From contig JAEMWC010000009.1 of the NCBI GenBank assembly GCA_016490735.1, positions 1,431,001 to 1,495,000 of the forward strand: DNA of 64,000 nucleotides, read 5' to 3'. This DNA is from Pachyseris speciosa. Its lineage: Eukaryota > Cnidaria > Anthozoa > Scleractinia > Pachyseridae. Position numbers and translations under genes: made by a program. This document shows, piece by piece, positions 44,201 through 57,100 of the stretch; the first letter of the stretch is position 1; every line of letters begins with the position of its first letter. The notes under the pieces were generated by a model, which saw only the letters and a program-made list of their open reading frames with translations, searched no databases and was not told where the DNA came from.

Positions 44201-47200
44201 TTGATTGCCCAAATGAAGAACCTGTATGCAGGCTAGGAGATATTAAAACTTGCACTGTACATGAAGAGCCATTTACGATCCTACTAATGCTTATATAGAT
44301 GCCTTAATACATTGAAGAGCTTGGTGGAAAACTATGCTAAGTGGATTTTTGGGTGCAAGTTTTTTGTCCCATGTTTTCTCGAAGACTAAGCGCAAAGCAG
44401 TAGAAAAAAATACAGAGCCATGTTTACAACATAAAAACAAACCTGTATGTGAAAAAACAGCAATTTTTGAGCAAAATAAAAAAAAAACACCCAAAAATCC
44501 ACTTAGCATAGTATTCCACCAAGCCCTTGTACCTTTATTTATGGGCAGATAATAATTATCTGCTCATAAGATACAATTTGTATTGGGGCATCTACACGGC
44601 TGTATATATCAGACACCAACTTTTGATTTCCCACTTAAAATTTGTATTTACCGGAGAAATCTCAACTATCCTGGTTTCCAGCATCAATCAGTCATTTTGT
44701 AAACATGACCCATCTTTGGTTGGCTATTACATAATTTAGGTGGCACCATTACCATTGCAACAAGAATTGAAGCCACTCCTGTTGCACCTGTACCCATAAT
44801 CCCAACAGCTCTTGCCAGGAATCTGTCAGGCCCTCTGAGACTTAGTGAGGTTCAAGGCGTGCCAAAGAATGGGTAAGTTTTAGAAACTATGGTCTGACAG
44901 TGCACCTGTACTTTCTCTATAAACATCTCTGAAAATCATTTATTTTTCGTGGTTTTGGCTTAAATTTCAGAGGGACAATCGAAAAGAGGGTCTTATCCCT
45001 GAAATTATCAAGGCATGATTTTGAATTTGAACAACAACTAATCTCTGGAACAGTTTACAGTCATCACATACTTGAATAAATAACAGTAATGGGTTGACCG
45101 CACAAGTATGTACATGTTTAATGTCACTGTTCCTAAGGAATGCTATGCGACTGCGACATGCTCTAAAGAAATGAGCGAAATGCTTAACAAACAAGACGAC
45201 TCAATGACATTTATGCAAGTAACTTACCTTGGTGCAAAATACTTCAATCCAACCCTTGAAGACAAAATAAAATCCTCCAAACTCAATTGTTCTGTTGTTT
45301 TTTTTTGTCTGTTGTAATTCTCACCATTTTAGTGGAAGTTTAGGATAAGAGGCCCAGACTTACCAAACCTTTGACCTCCAAACAAGGAAGGAGGTTAAGT
45401 GAGAGGGATGAGTCACTTAAAAATCTGTTTTATTTCCAGGTATTTAACCATGGATCACACAAGAAAGTTGCTGTTGCTGTTAGAGTCAGATCCAAAGGCA
45501 TTTAATTTGCCTCTCCTGGGAATGTATGTTCATTGTATTTCACTGAGTGTTCTTGTAAAGCAGGTACTTAGACCGCTGTGTCATGCTTAAGAAAAGGAAA
45601 GACTGACAGTTTGAGAATGTGGAAAATATGTTCTGATACAGTTTTTTTAAGTTGTCAGTAGCTCAAGAGTGTATCCCCTTTTTCAACCTTGCAGTACTTT
45701 TGTGGCTAGATCATTGTGAAATTTACAAGTTGTCTGTTTCAAATTGAAGCTTGTGATCAATTTTTGTTTGGTGAATCAATGTTAACATAACACTGATGAT
45801 GATTTTTATTGTCATGGCAATAAATAGATAGATAGAAACAATAATAATTATTTATTTAAAGAGGGTGGCACCAAAAAGCTAACACAAAGTTAGCAATATC
45901 GATTTTCCTTCACGGTAGTCTGACAAACTGGAATCTTAAGTCATACACATGCAAGTGTTAAAGTGGAAAGAATGCTCAAAAGTGAGAATTTAAATTTTTT
46001 AAGGAAGGTATTTAAAAAAAATGTATTAAAACATCCTAAGTTGTTTCCAGGGTCAATTTCTGGTTCCGTTATCATGTTATAGTGCATGCAGGCTTTCTTT
46101 ACCACAAAAAGATTTTTCTTTTACTTGTCTTATTTGGTTCAATTTTCCTTTAGTTGGGTGAGTGGGATTTACAGCATTCATCATCCATTCATATGGGCCT
46201 GCTGTGTGCGTTTTATCCATTCAACTGCCATTCAGCAAAGGTAAGGGACTTACCGGTAGGACTGAATTGATATACCAGGAAACATACTGTGTGTATGAAG
46301 TTGCCCCTCTTATGGAGTCAGAGTTTGATTGGAACAAGCTGAGGCATTGTCCTGTTTCATTCTCCTTAACATTTAAATATTGCAGTCGAACCTCGATTAT
46401 CCGAATTTGCCGGGACTGGGGCCTCAAAATCTCAAGAAAAGTAGAGTGTGTATCTGACCTCTAATGAAGTTCATTTTGTTTCTTTAGCTGATAACTTTAC
46501 TGTACAATTTTCAAAACTCTTGTAACTCCCATCTGGAATGGAAAACAAAACAGCTTAACAGGCCCTGTAATTACCAGGAGCGTCGAGAAATGGGCCCTTG
46601 GAGTAAATAGTCCAGATAATTAAGAGTCTGGATAATCAGAAATATGAATATTAATGAGACAAAATACATTAAACTGAATCAATTAGGAAATGGAAATTTA
46701 GTGTGGTAGTGTACTGTATCAAACAAACAAATTTCATGCAAACACAAGGTCTAAAACGTTCACTCTTTGGAAGGAAAACAAACCTGTTTCAATGCACTTT
46801 TCAATGCCTAAATATGGCAAGCCAAATGTAGCAATATTCAACTCGTCTAATTTTATATTCAGCTATGTATTTTGTTTTCAACTATTGGTTTAATATTCAA
46901 CTTTTATTCAACTTTCAATACATCATTCAACATTCAACTATTTATTCAACATTCAACTAGTCATTCAACATTCAACACATCATTCAACATTCAACTATTC
47001 ATTCAACATTCAACGCATCATTCAACATTCAACTATTTATTTAACATTCAACTATTGATTTAACATTCAACACCTCATTCAACATTCAACTATTCATTCA
47101 ACATTCAACGCATCATTCAACATTCAACTATTCATTCAACATTCAACGCATCATTCAACATTCAACTATTCATTCAACATTCAAGGAGTCGTTCAACCAG

Positions 47201-50200
47201 TCAGTATGAAAAAAATATAAGACTGCGGACTGCGGACTGCGGACTGCGGACCCGGACTGCGGACTGGGTATAAGACGCGGACTGAAGGCTGCGGACTAGG
47301 TACAAAACAATGTGCAAAAGGCGGGTATAGGCATGGCCCACCCTATGACATACCGGTGGTCATTTTTTTTAAAACTCAGTCCAGCCTGTGTAAACTGAAC
47401 GTTTTCCGTCAACACTCCCTGTGATACCAACGACTCTCTCGGCGGCGGTTCGCTCAAATTTTTCAGTGTTAAACAGACTCGCGGTAGATTGGAATCAGGA
47501 AAACCAGAATGCCGTGTAAACACAACTTTCGGGCAGCTATCGTAAGGAAGAGGCTATGGTCCTATTCCGTGCAGATCAGCCAGCAAACTGGGTCCCAGTT
47601 TCTGTCACTTACAGGTAAGACTCCAAAGCAGCGTGAAGAAGTGTAGCATCCAAGCATGTAATACACCTGCCCGTAGCCTTTACGATATGAAACGTAATTA
47701 TTTTAATACTGAAGGCCTCATGTTTTCCCGTCGTTGGAACCGTCAACAGTGTAAACTTTATGCACGTGTTATCGGCTTCCCCGCGGGGTCGACTCCCTGG
47801 CCTACCAGGGAGATATGTGGGGGACTATAAGGAGATGGATGTGATTCTTTGCCCGAGGGTAGGGGAAAATCTTGACAATGATTTACGATCACAGATTAGG
47901 GGTGGGGAACTTCACAAGTTTGAAAAGGATGTCACGGGGATTTTCAGCTGAGAGACACCTCACCCTGGGGGTTTTGTCTTGAGAGATTCCTCTACCCCCC
48001 CCCCCCCCACCCGGGGAAGTTCCTCAAGTTTGCTTGACTGATTTTACAATCCCCTGGTTAGCCCAGGGATCGACCCCACGAGGAAGCCGATGACGATGAC
48101 ATGTGCATTATATGACGTTGCGTTACTTTACGTTACGTCTGGTGGTCAGAGCACATCAGGTGTTTATTCTTAGGGTATATACTTTTGAAACAAAAATTGA
48201 AAGTAAGTTCAGCTCCAAGGTTTTTTTTTTCTCTCCAATCTTTTTCTTCAAAAACATTTTGGAAATTGCGACAGGAAACATAATTTGGGACAGCATCAAC
48301 AGAATCAAATGCACGTGCATTACAGTGGGAACGGCGAACAGTGATTGGTTGAAGTTTTACCAAAATTTACATACCTCAGGAGATATGATTGTCTTGGAAT
48401 TTTGGAAAACATTTAATTTAAAAAGAATTAAAGGTCTAAAAAAATTCCGAATTCAGTTCTACCATGAGTCTGCTTAGAAAATTTGAGCGAAACGCCGCCG
48501 AGAAAACAGAAGAGAGTCATAGGTATGACAGATTGACGGAGAACGTTGTTTACACAGGTTTCCAGCAATGCTGAACCGAGTGTTTTGCACTTCGTAGACA
48601 GCTGTATTAATTTCAGTTCTTTAATTGTTTTTCTTAACAAGAAGACCTGTCACGCGAGATTCCCGCCATTTCTATCATATTTAGCCAATCATATTAACCT
48701 TCCTCGTGGAGCAGCGTGATCAAAAATCGAACGATCGAAGAGAAAGGACCCTGTTATTGAAAACAGTGTACATGTGTTCGTGTTTTTTGCACTGAAAAGG
48801 AAAATAATTAACTATAAAACCTTGCGAAAATATTGAAAAACTTAAAACCATCTCGGTGAAAATTTTAAAATAGCCTAGTGTCTTAAACGGGATTACGCCT
48901 TACAGAATTGAAAGTATATCAACAATACGATAAAGAAAGTTTGCTGTCGAAGTCTCGTTTTCGATTATACCTGATTTATTAAGAATGAAGATTAGTTGGC
49001 TCACATGTATCATTTATTTTCAGTTGACTAGTTAGCATGTGCAAAGTGGAATTGCGCATTAAACTAGTTTAAAACAACTGGTAGATCCTGTGGACATTAT
49101 TTTCCTGGTGTATCTTGAAATCCAATAGCACGCTATAAACCCGCGGTGCGAAACACCGAGTTTTAAAAAATTGAGCACCGGTAGGCCATAGGGTGGGCCA
49201 TAGACTAGGCCATAGCCTACACCATGGCACATGTCATCGGCTTCCCGTGGGGTCAACCCCCGGGCCTACCAGGGAGATTTGTGGGGAAATACAAGGAGAT
49301 GGATGGGATTCTTTGCCTGAGGGTAGGGAAACATCTTGACATTGTTTTACGATCAAAGATTAGGGGTGGGGGGAATTCACAAGTTTGAAAGGATGACGTC
49401 ACGGGGATTTTCATCTGAGAGACACCTCATCCAGGGGACTTTATCTTGACAGATTTCCGACCCCCCGGGGAAATTCCTCAAGTTTGCTTGACTGATTTTA
49501 CAACCCCCCTGGTTAGCCCGGGGTTTGACCCCATGGGGAAGCCGATGACATGTGCATTACGGCCCAGTCCGCAGTCAGGGTCCGCAATGCCAGTCCATAT
49601 TTTATACTGACCGGTTGAATAACCCGTTGAATGTTGAATGAATAGTTGAATGTTGAATGATGCGTTGAATGTTGAATGAATAGTTGAATGTTGAATGATC
49701 ATGAGGTGTTGAATGTTAAATCAATGGTTGAATGTCAAATAAATAGTTGAATGTTGAATGATGCGTTGAATGTTGAATGAATAGTAGAATGTTGAATGTT
49801 GTGTTGAATGTTGAATGACTAGTTGAATGTTGAATGATGTATTGAAGGTTGAATAAAAGTTGAATATTAAACCAATAGTTGAAAACAAAATACATGACTG
49901 AATATAAAATTAGACGAGTTGAATATTGCTACATTTGGCTTGCCATACCTAAATTGAAAATAAGTCCTAATCATAGTTTCTAGGGATCTACATCATGCCT
50001 TGTTAATATTCACAAAAAAATCTGGGACCTGAGAAATTAGTTTGGATGATCAAGAAGTCCAGATAATTGAGGTCTCGATAATCAAGGTGCAACTGTAGTT
50101 TTAATCAATAATTAATAATTTTTGTTTGTCACAGAATCAGTTAAGAAAATAGCAAAAACTTGAGAGTACTCTGCAGAAAAAACAGACTTTTCTGCTCCAG

Positions 50201-50946
50201 AAAACTAATGCAAAATTAAATTATATGTTAGAAAGGTTTTGTAACTGTAATATTTTGAAGTTATCACAACATCTTTAGTTGCAAAAGTGTCTCTCACGAA
50301 GTCGTAAGCCAAGTGACAATTCTAGTACACCATAAATTATTTCATGGTCTTTGTTCCTCAGGGTATTAGCTCCTCCAAATTCTTTTTTGCTGCTTATTTA
50401 CTCCCCTGTAAACAACTCACCTGAGTTCTGGGAGTGCCGACAAGATCAGGTGAGTAATGACCCAAATTATCTGTGTCTTGATATGTTTGTCGCTAGCAAG
50501 GAAAATATCCAAACTCTAGCAAAGTACAGTCATGTTATGCAGTGCAAAAACTAAGAAATAGAAGGGCAATATTAGCAAATCAGTTGTTTGCAAAATGCTA
50601 TTACTCCACCAACACAATTGAACCATAACAAGCTTTCTGTCACTACATTGCTAATGTGAGATCATCCATAGACCTAACAAACGGATTCGTTTGAGTATCA
50701 TAAGCCAATTTTGTTACAAAATAGCTGTAATTTAACTTTTTTTCAATGTTCTGAAGATCTGCTTCTACATTTTTGTACTATTTTTTTAATCACGATCTTA
50801 AGAGGGTGAATAATTATTGACAGTGACTGGGGGCTGTGAGACTTTGCGGGTACTTTAGCAAGCAGGGATGGCGCAGTGGTGAGAGCACTCGCCTTCCACC
50901 AATGTGGCCTGGGTTCAATTCCCGGACTCGACGTCATATGTGGGTT

Positions 50947-50981
<35 letters not shown>

Positions 50982-51105
50982 ATTTTTCTCTGGGTTCTCC
51001 GGTTTTCCCCTCTCCACAAAAACCAACATTTCCAAATTCAAATTTCATCTGCTTGTAAAGCACATTTGATCATATACACATGGAAAATATGCTATATAAG
51101 TTCTA

Positions 51106-51177
<72 letters not shown>

Positions 51178-54100
51178 TAGAAGGGGGCTAAATACCAGGT
51201 AGGCAACTTAAGTAAGGGTGGATTTTCTTATAGGGATGGGCTTGGCAGTGCTTGTGTTGTTACTAATTGAAAGTGGATTTTATTTGAAACAGGGTGAGTC
51301 TGACAGGAATATGTTTGAATTCTACAGCTGTTATGAAAACCTACACTTGGAAATTGTAAGTAACAATGTTTTTTTGTAACAGAATGATGGTACTAAAGTT
51401 GTGCGAACCGAGTAGTCGACCAAATCAAAGTTAACTCTTTTTTTTGTTTTGTACCTTCTTAAGATGATTCCTCTCAATTGCATGGCGCATCCTTACTGCG
51501 CATAATTTATGGCATCATTTAGTGCGCACTCGTGTGCACGTACACCAGAAACATTGCGAATTTGCCTTGACATTGAGCTTTTTCAGCTGAAATTTTCCCT
51601 TTGTCGTCGTGCTGTAAAGAAACGAGCACGGTGACCCCCCTTTTTTATTCTATGGTGTAATGTACTTGTAATAGGCACATGAAAAACATGTTAAGGATAA
51701 AAAAAGTTTAATAGTAGAAGATGGATTATTTATATTTAAATGGGGTGAAACTCTACGTTTGGAGCCAGGATGGAGTTTGAGATGATGACGAAGTGGTCCA
51801 GTTTCCTCACATTATTTGCAAGATCGGGCAATTTGAAATCACAATACTAAAAGAATATAGCCCAGAAAAACAATTAGGCTCTAGTTTTCACTACTATTCA
51901 TAGTTTTTGCTACATAATAACAGCTTTCTTCAGTTGTTCATGCCTTGAACATTTCTCGCACAACTCTGTAAAAACACTCAGAAAAACCGGCATGCAGGGC
52001 GAAAACAAGCACAGTGACCCCATTTTTTTATTGCATTTTTTCAATGTCCTATGCATGACTATCAATTGTGCCAAGTCTGAAAAAAATCTTAATAGTACAG
52101 CCTTTTCAGGGGAATTACCTTAAACACGGACACTGCCTATATAAGGAACGTTGGACTGGGCGAGCCGTCAGTCATTTCATTCTAGATGTCGACCCGTCAA
52201 CATCAGGGGCGCCAAATTCAAATTTGTTGGTACAAGAAATTCAAGATTTATTGCATTCGGATAAAATGAAAATTAAACTTCAGGTTTTCCAACATTAGTG
52301 ACCAGAATCGAGTAGCTTCGACTGAGAATGATGGACGCAGTCACCCAGTTATATATTCTTCTTCTATATTACTGGCTTCCCTTCTTCTTGCTCATTGGGT
52401 CTGCCATATAGGTGGTTTGCAGCCAATCTCTGGAGACACAGATAGCAATGGATAACAATGTTCTCCAGAAAATGCTGGAGAACGAACAAAAGCTAAGGTG
52501 CTAATGAGAGATCTATTGTTTACGTCCTCCAACATGGTGGCGATGACGTAATGTGAAAACCACCTATTGATTAAAGTCGTTCAAGCAGAAATTGCGTGAC
52601 AAAGAGGGGAGGAGCTATCCCTTTTATAGGCAGTGTCCTTGTTTAAAGTGTCTATATCGTCTACTGGTTTTTGGTGGTTCTGATATGTACAAGTCATAAG
52701 GAGTAGATAGCTGTTCAAAAAGGTTTTTTCGCATTTCGCCGTGTTTTTGCCCTGAAATTGCCGTTCAAATTTCCCGCTTGAGTCACGCCCTTCAAACTTG
52801 ACCAAGCTAGTAAGGGGCATGGGTATATTCCTGATCTGACGTCACAAACTGCTTTGCATGCATGTTTACAAAGACTTAATGAGGTGCAAATCAGTTTGTG
52901 ATGTCAGATCAGGAATAGACCCATGCCCCTTACTAGCTCGGTCAAGTTTGATGGGCGTGGCTCAAGCGGGAAATTTGAACGACGATTTCAGGGCAAAAAC
53001 ACAGCGGAATTCTAAAAAACCTTTTTGAACAGCTATCTACTCCTTATGTACATATCAGAACCACCAAAAACCGGTAGACGATATAGACACTTTAAGATAT
53101 TTTTGCTAATTGTTGGTGTTGGTGTGTAATCACTATGAAGATATTATTTGAAACAACGTGAAACTTAATTGTAGCTAAAGTGGAAGAGATAAACTGAGGA
53201 CTTAAAACAACATATTTTCCAAGATGCTGACTTTTGCCAATTAGTCTTTAGGACATTTTTACGGTATCTTCTTAAAAAAAATAAGGGATTAAAGGTTAAG
53301 TTATTAAAAAAGCGCTAACCATAATAACAGTACTGTATTGATTATAATGGTGATGATGATGATGATGATAGTAAAAATTTATACCACATAGTTGATCCAA
53401 TTGGAACTACAGTTTTACAAATTTAACAATACCTGATCCCCTGTGCAGCCTCCAGGTCCCAGTTCTTCTGATCTGTTGTGCTTTGAGCTGTTTCCTGCTC
53501 CTGGAGGAATGGGAAGGAGTCTTTTTGAGCAGGCTGTGGAGATCTGGGGAAAGGAACAAAATCAATTAAGGTAAATTTATTACCAAAATAATTTGGGTGC
53601 TTACCATTTGTCAGAAAAATTCAGATGGAATGACCATTGAATAATGGTAAGCGATTTTCCGAATTTACCCACCAACTTGATGACATTGGTGCTTACCATT
53701 TTCTACAAGGCATTCTGTCATGCACACTCACTTGTTCTGGCACAAAAGGACCTGAAAACGGAAAAATTCACTCAAATGGTAAGCAGTTTTCTGAAATTCC
53801 GATCCGAACGGAAAAAGAGGACTACCACATTATTGTTGAAAAGATTTTCCAGAAAATTACCTTTAGTTACCATTTGACTTCAAACCGAAATTTCCGGATT
53901 TTTCTGACAATAGTAAGCACCCTATGTTTCTTGTTGGATGCAAGATATTCATTCACTGAAAGAACTGTAAGTGCTGTGATCATGTTGATTTTGGTGTTTA
54001 TTATATTGCCTTAGATTGAATCAAGATGGAGCATCTCTGAGTCACAACCAAGGAATCACTTCACTGAGGCAGGGATCTGGTGAAGAGGATCCTAGTCCTG

Positions 54101-57100
54101 TACCCAGGCCTTCTCCATCTCCTCATCCTCAAAACCTGCAGGTGAGAGACTGGGAGAAAAATTTCCTCAGTGTTTTCCAACAGCAAAATCCATTCATTTA
54201 GTGACAAATTGACAGTGGGAAGCACTGCAGTTCTTGCATGTATGGAAATCTAAATTCTTGGATACTGGAACCACTCTTATCTCTTGTTAGTCAGTTTCCC
54301 AGTCATGTGATTTTAAAACTTAAAGAATGTAAAATTTCCTTTTCAAAATAAAGAAAACAAATGATATTACAACTTTAATTCGCCGCTTCAAGTGAATGAA
54401 ATGCTTTGTGTCATGCAGCCCTGTCAAAATGTTTTGTAGTACTTAGTGGGCACTATGCATAGCTGGAATAGTAGGTAGCACCTGCCAGCAAACCTTGCCT
54501 GCTAGAGAACTCACAGTGAAGCCTAAGTGTGAAGTAAAAGGCAAATAATTTACTGTAGGCAGTAAATTTGCCGGTTGCCGGCATATTTTGACAGAGCTGT
54601 TGTGACAAAAACATGCAGCACAGCAGATATACTGCTTTGTGTAAAAGGTCAAACTTAAATAAACATTTTGTCCACAGACTCAAAAGTTAGAACCTCATTA
54701 CCTTTATTACAAGCCTGTCTGAAATGTAGTTTTAGAAACTACATCAAGATGAAAAATGAAATGATAGTATTCTTCTTTATCAGTTTGTCCTTCCAGATGT
54801 GAAAGCAACTTCACTGTCACTCAGCTTTGATGAACACATTACAGGCGAACACTCAGACCAAGACTACACAAATCAGCAAATTCTTCCACATCCAAAACTA
54901 AAACAACAACAAACAAAAACTCAAGGAAAAATACACCAAAGGATGCAACGTGATCAAGAAAATGGCCTGGCGGCGTTTCAAAAGCAAGGTTCACCTGGTC
55001 TTGGAAATGGAAGGAAACATGTCAAACAACTTAGAAGTAATGGAACACCACAGAATTCTCTATCAAGAGAACCTCTAAAACATATTCTAGCTCCGAACCA
55101 AGCACATCATAAAGTGATGAACAAAAAACCAAAACAGTTATTGCAGAGACCTCATCCCGTGCAAAGTTCAGTAGTACAAAAAGTTGCCAAACATGGTGGA
55201 ACAAAACCTGGTCATAACATTCTTGAAAAACCAGAGAAGGCAACAAGCATTCCTAGATCTATAACAAATGGAAGACAATCACCTCCAAAGGGAGCTATTG
55301 CTGTGCAAGGAACTGACTCAGGAAGAGACCAACCAAGCCCCAAAATACCTGGAAATGAAAGAGTGAGAGGTGAACCTGATGATGAGGATAGAAGACCATC
55401 TCCCAAACAGAGGACATTGTCAAGTTTGGAAGACGATGAAAATGGGCTGAAACAGGTTGATCGGCAACAATTTGATAGGCAAAGTGGTCGCCAAGTGTTG
55501 AATAAAAAAAGTTTACCTTTACCAGTTGACCAAGTGCAAAGACCTCTTCTGGAAACAGTTTTTGAAGGGGAAACACCGGATGGAACGCTGAACAGAACTA
55601 TGGATGAAAGTGAACTGGAACGGCATATTACTGGAACAAGTGAGATTTCACAAGGTCCTCTTGGTGTACCTCAGTTTCAGATGGATCCAAGCAATGGAGA
55701 CAGTAGTGATAGTGCTGGTTTAATTTTTGACCAAAGTGAGATTCAAAGAACTCATGGTAATCAAAGGATGGCTGAAAACAAAGCAGAAAGGTTTTCTCTG
55801 GCAATGGCTGGTGGAAAAGATGGTAACAAGGAGACTTTGGACTGCAATGCAGGCCTTTCAGCTACAGAGAGGTTGGACAATTTTAAAGATTGTACGGGTG
55901 AAGAGGGTAAACCCAAATCATCTCACTTCAATCCACAAAGGCAACACAAGGTAGTAAGACAACAATCACAAGGCTCAGAAGAAAACACTACTGATAGAAG
56001 GTGTGAACATTTGGCAGGGGGGCCACAACAGTCAAACAAGGAGTGTCCAGGGGAAGAGGTGCCCCGCCCAGACCCTTATGATCTTCTTATCAGACAAGAG
56101 ACTCAACTGAGACAACTTCAAGATCAGGTAATTATTGTATGGTGCAATAAGGGTAGACCATCTATAACTGCTTAAGGGCCAGGCACTGGGCAAATTGGCT
56201 GGCTGTTAATGTTTTTGAGTCATATATAATAAATCCTTTGTTGACCAAGCTTGTTCGGTTAAGATGATGGGATATTGGCCTCGTTCATTTTTTTTTTTTT
56301 TTTTTGGGCGTGTTTATGGACCGAGACTTCTCGGTCCATAGACACACAAAAAAAAGAACTTGACCAATATACTGCCATCTTGACCTCACACTTGGCCAAT
56401 AACCCATGTGTACTACTCTCAAAATTGATGTCCTGTGTCTTGCTTACCTGTGACAATGAAGTCTGCTCACCTGTTGACTCATCCAGTCCTATTGTTCTTC
56501 ATTTCAGATTAAATTGCTGCTGCAACAACAACATGCCCCACTCCCCTCCCCCAATGCCCTTTTGACACCTCCAAGAACTCCTCAGTTTGAAAGTTCCCAT
56601 GGTAACAACAGACCACCTTTCCACTCCCCTGTCTCTATGGTAACAGCTTGCACAAACACAGGTGCTAGTTTGCTGCTTGGAACACCTGTAAAGCCCAGAG
56701 GGAAGAGATCGGCAGCTACATCACCAATAAAAGAATATGAAATAAATCACAGTAGAAGGTACGCAATTAAACTACTGACCGAGGGAAATGCAAGTTCAGT
56801 GTATTCTAGATATACCTGATACTATGCACCATTTTAAGTCAATTCAGAAATCTCTGAACCTGTCAAAATCCTTGAAAAGTGCTAGTGAATTATCTTTGCA
56901 AAAGAATGTTGCCCTTTTAGTAACTATTTGAATATTATAGTGAATACTTGGTTCAAGTAATGTTATGAACCAAGTAAAATTTAGAAGGATTTGTATGGAG
57001 TCAGCAGAGCGTAATAGTGCTAATATCTCACTTTCAAACTTTAAGGAAATGCTCATTTTTGGTAAGTAGGCCTTTTTATTGTGTTTTATCTGAATATCCA

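Larger units (their letters stand above)
46384..50097. mobile_element. Tigger/pogo-like element with nested inverted repeats
   Basis: The left end CAGTCGAACCTCGATTATCC and the right end, in reverse complement CAGTTGCACCTTGATTATCG, are of the pogo/Tigger kind. The 3.7 kb interior has no transposase frame. Instead it holds, from both sides inward, arms of an ATTCAACATTCAACT repeat, a CGGACTGCGGACT motif array and two copies of a foldback element. It lies between STIL exons 46154-46240 and 50362-50449, and only the left end's TA flank is eroded. A non-autonomous or composite element is inferred. Confidence 0.5.

Noticed and set aside
53637..54014. 125-codon plus frame before a STIL exon
   Set aside because: It runs through a MITE and an intron end; the true exon starts at 54015 after the acceptor and uses another frame.
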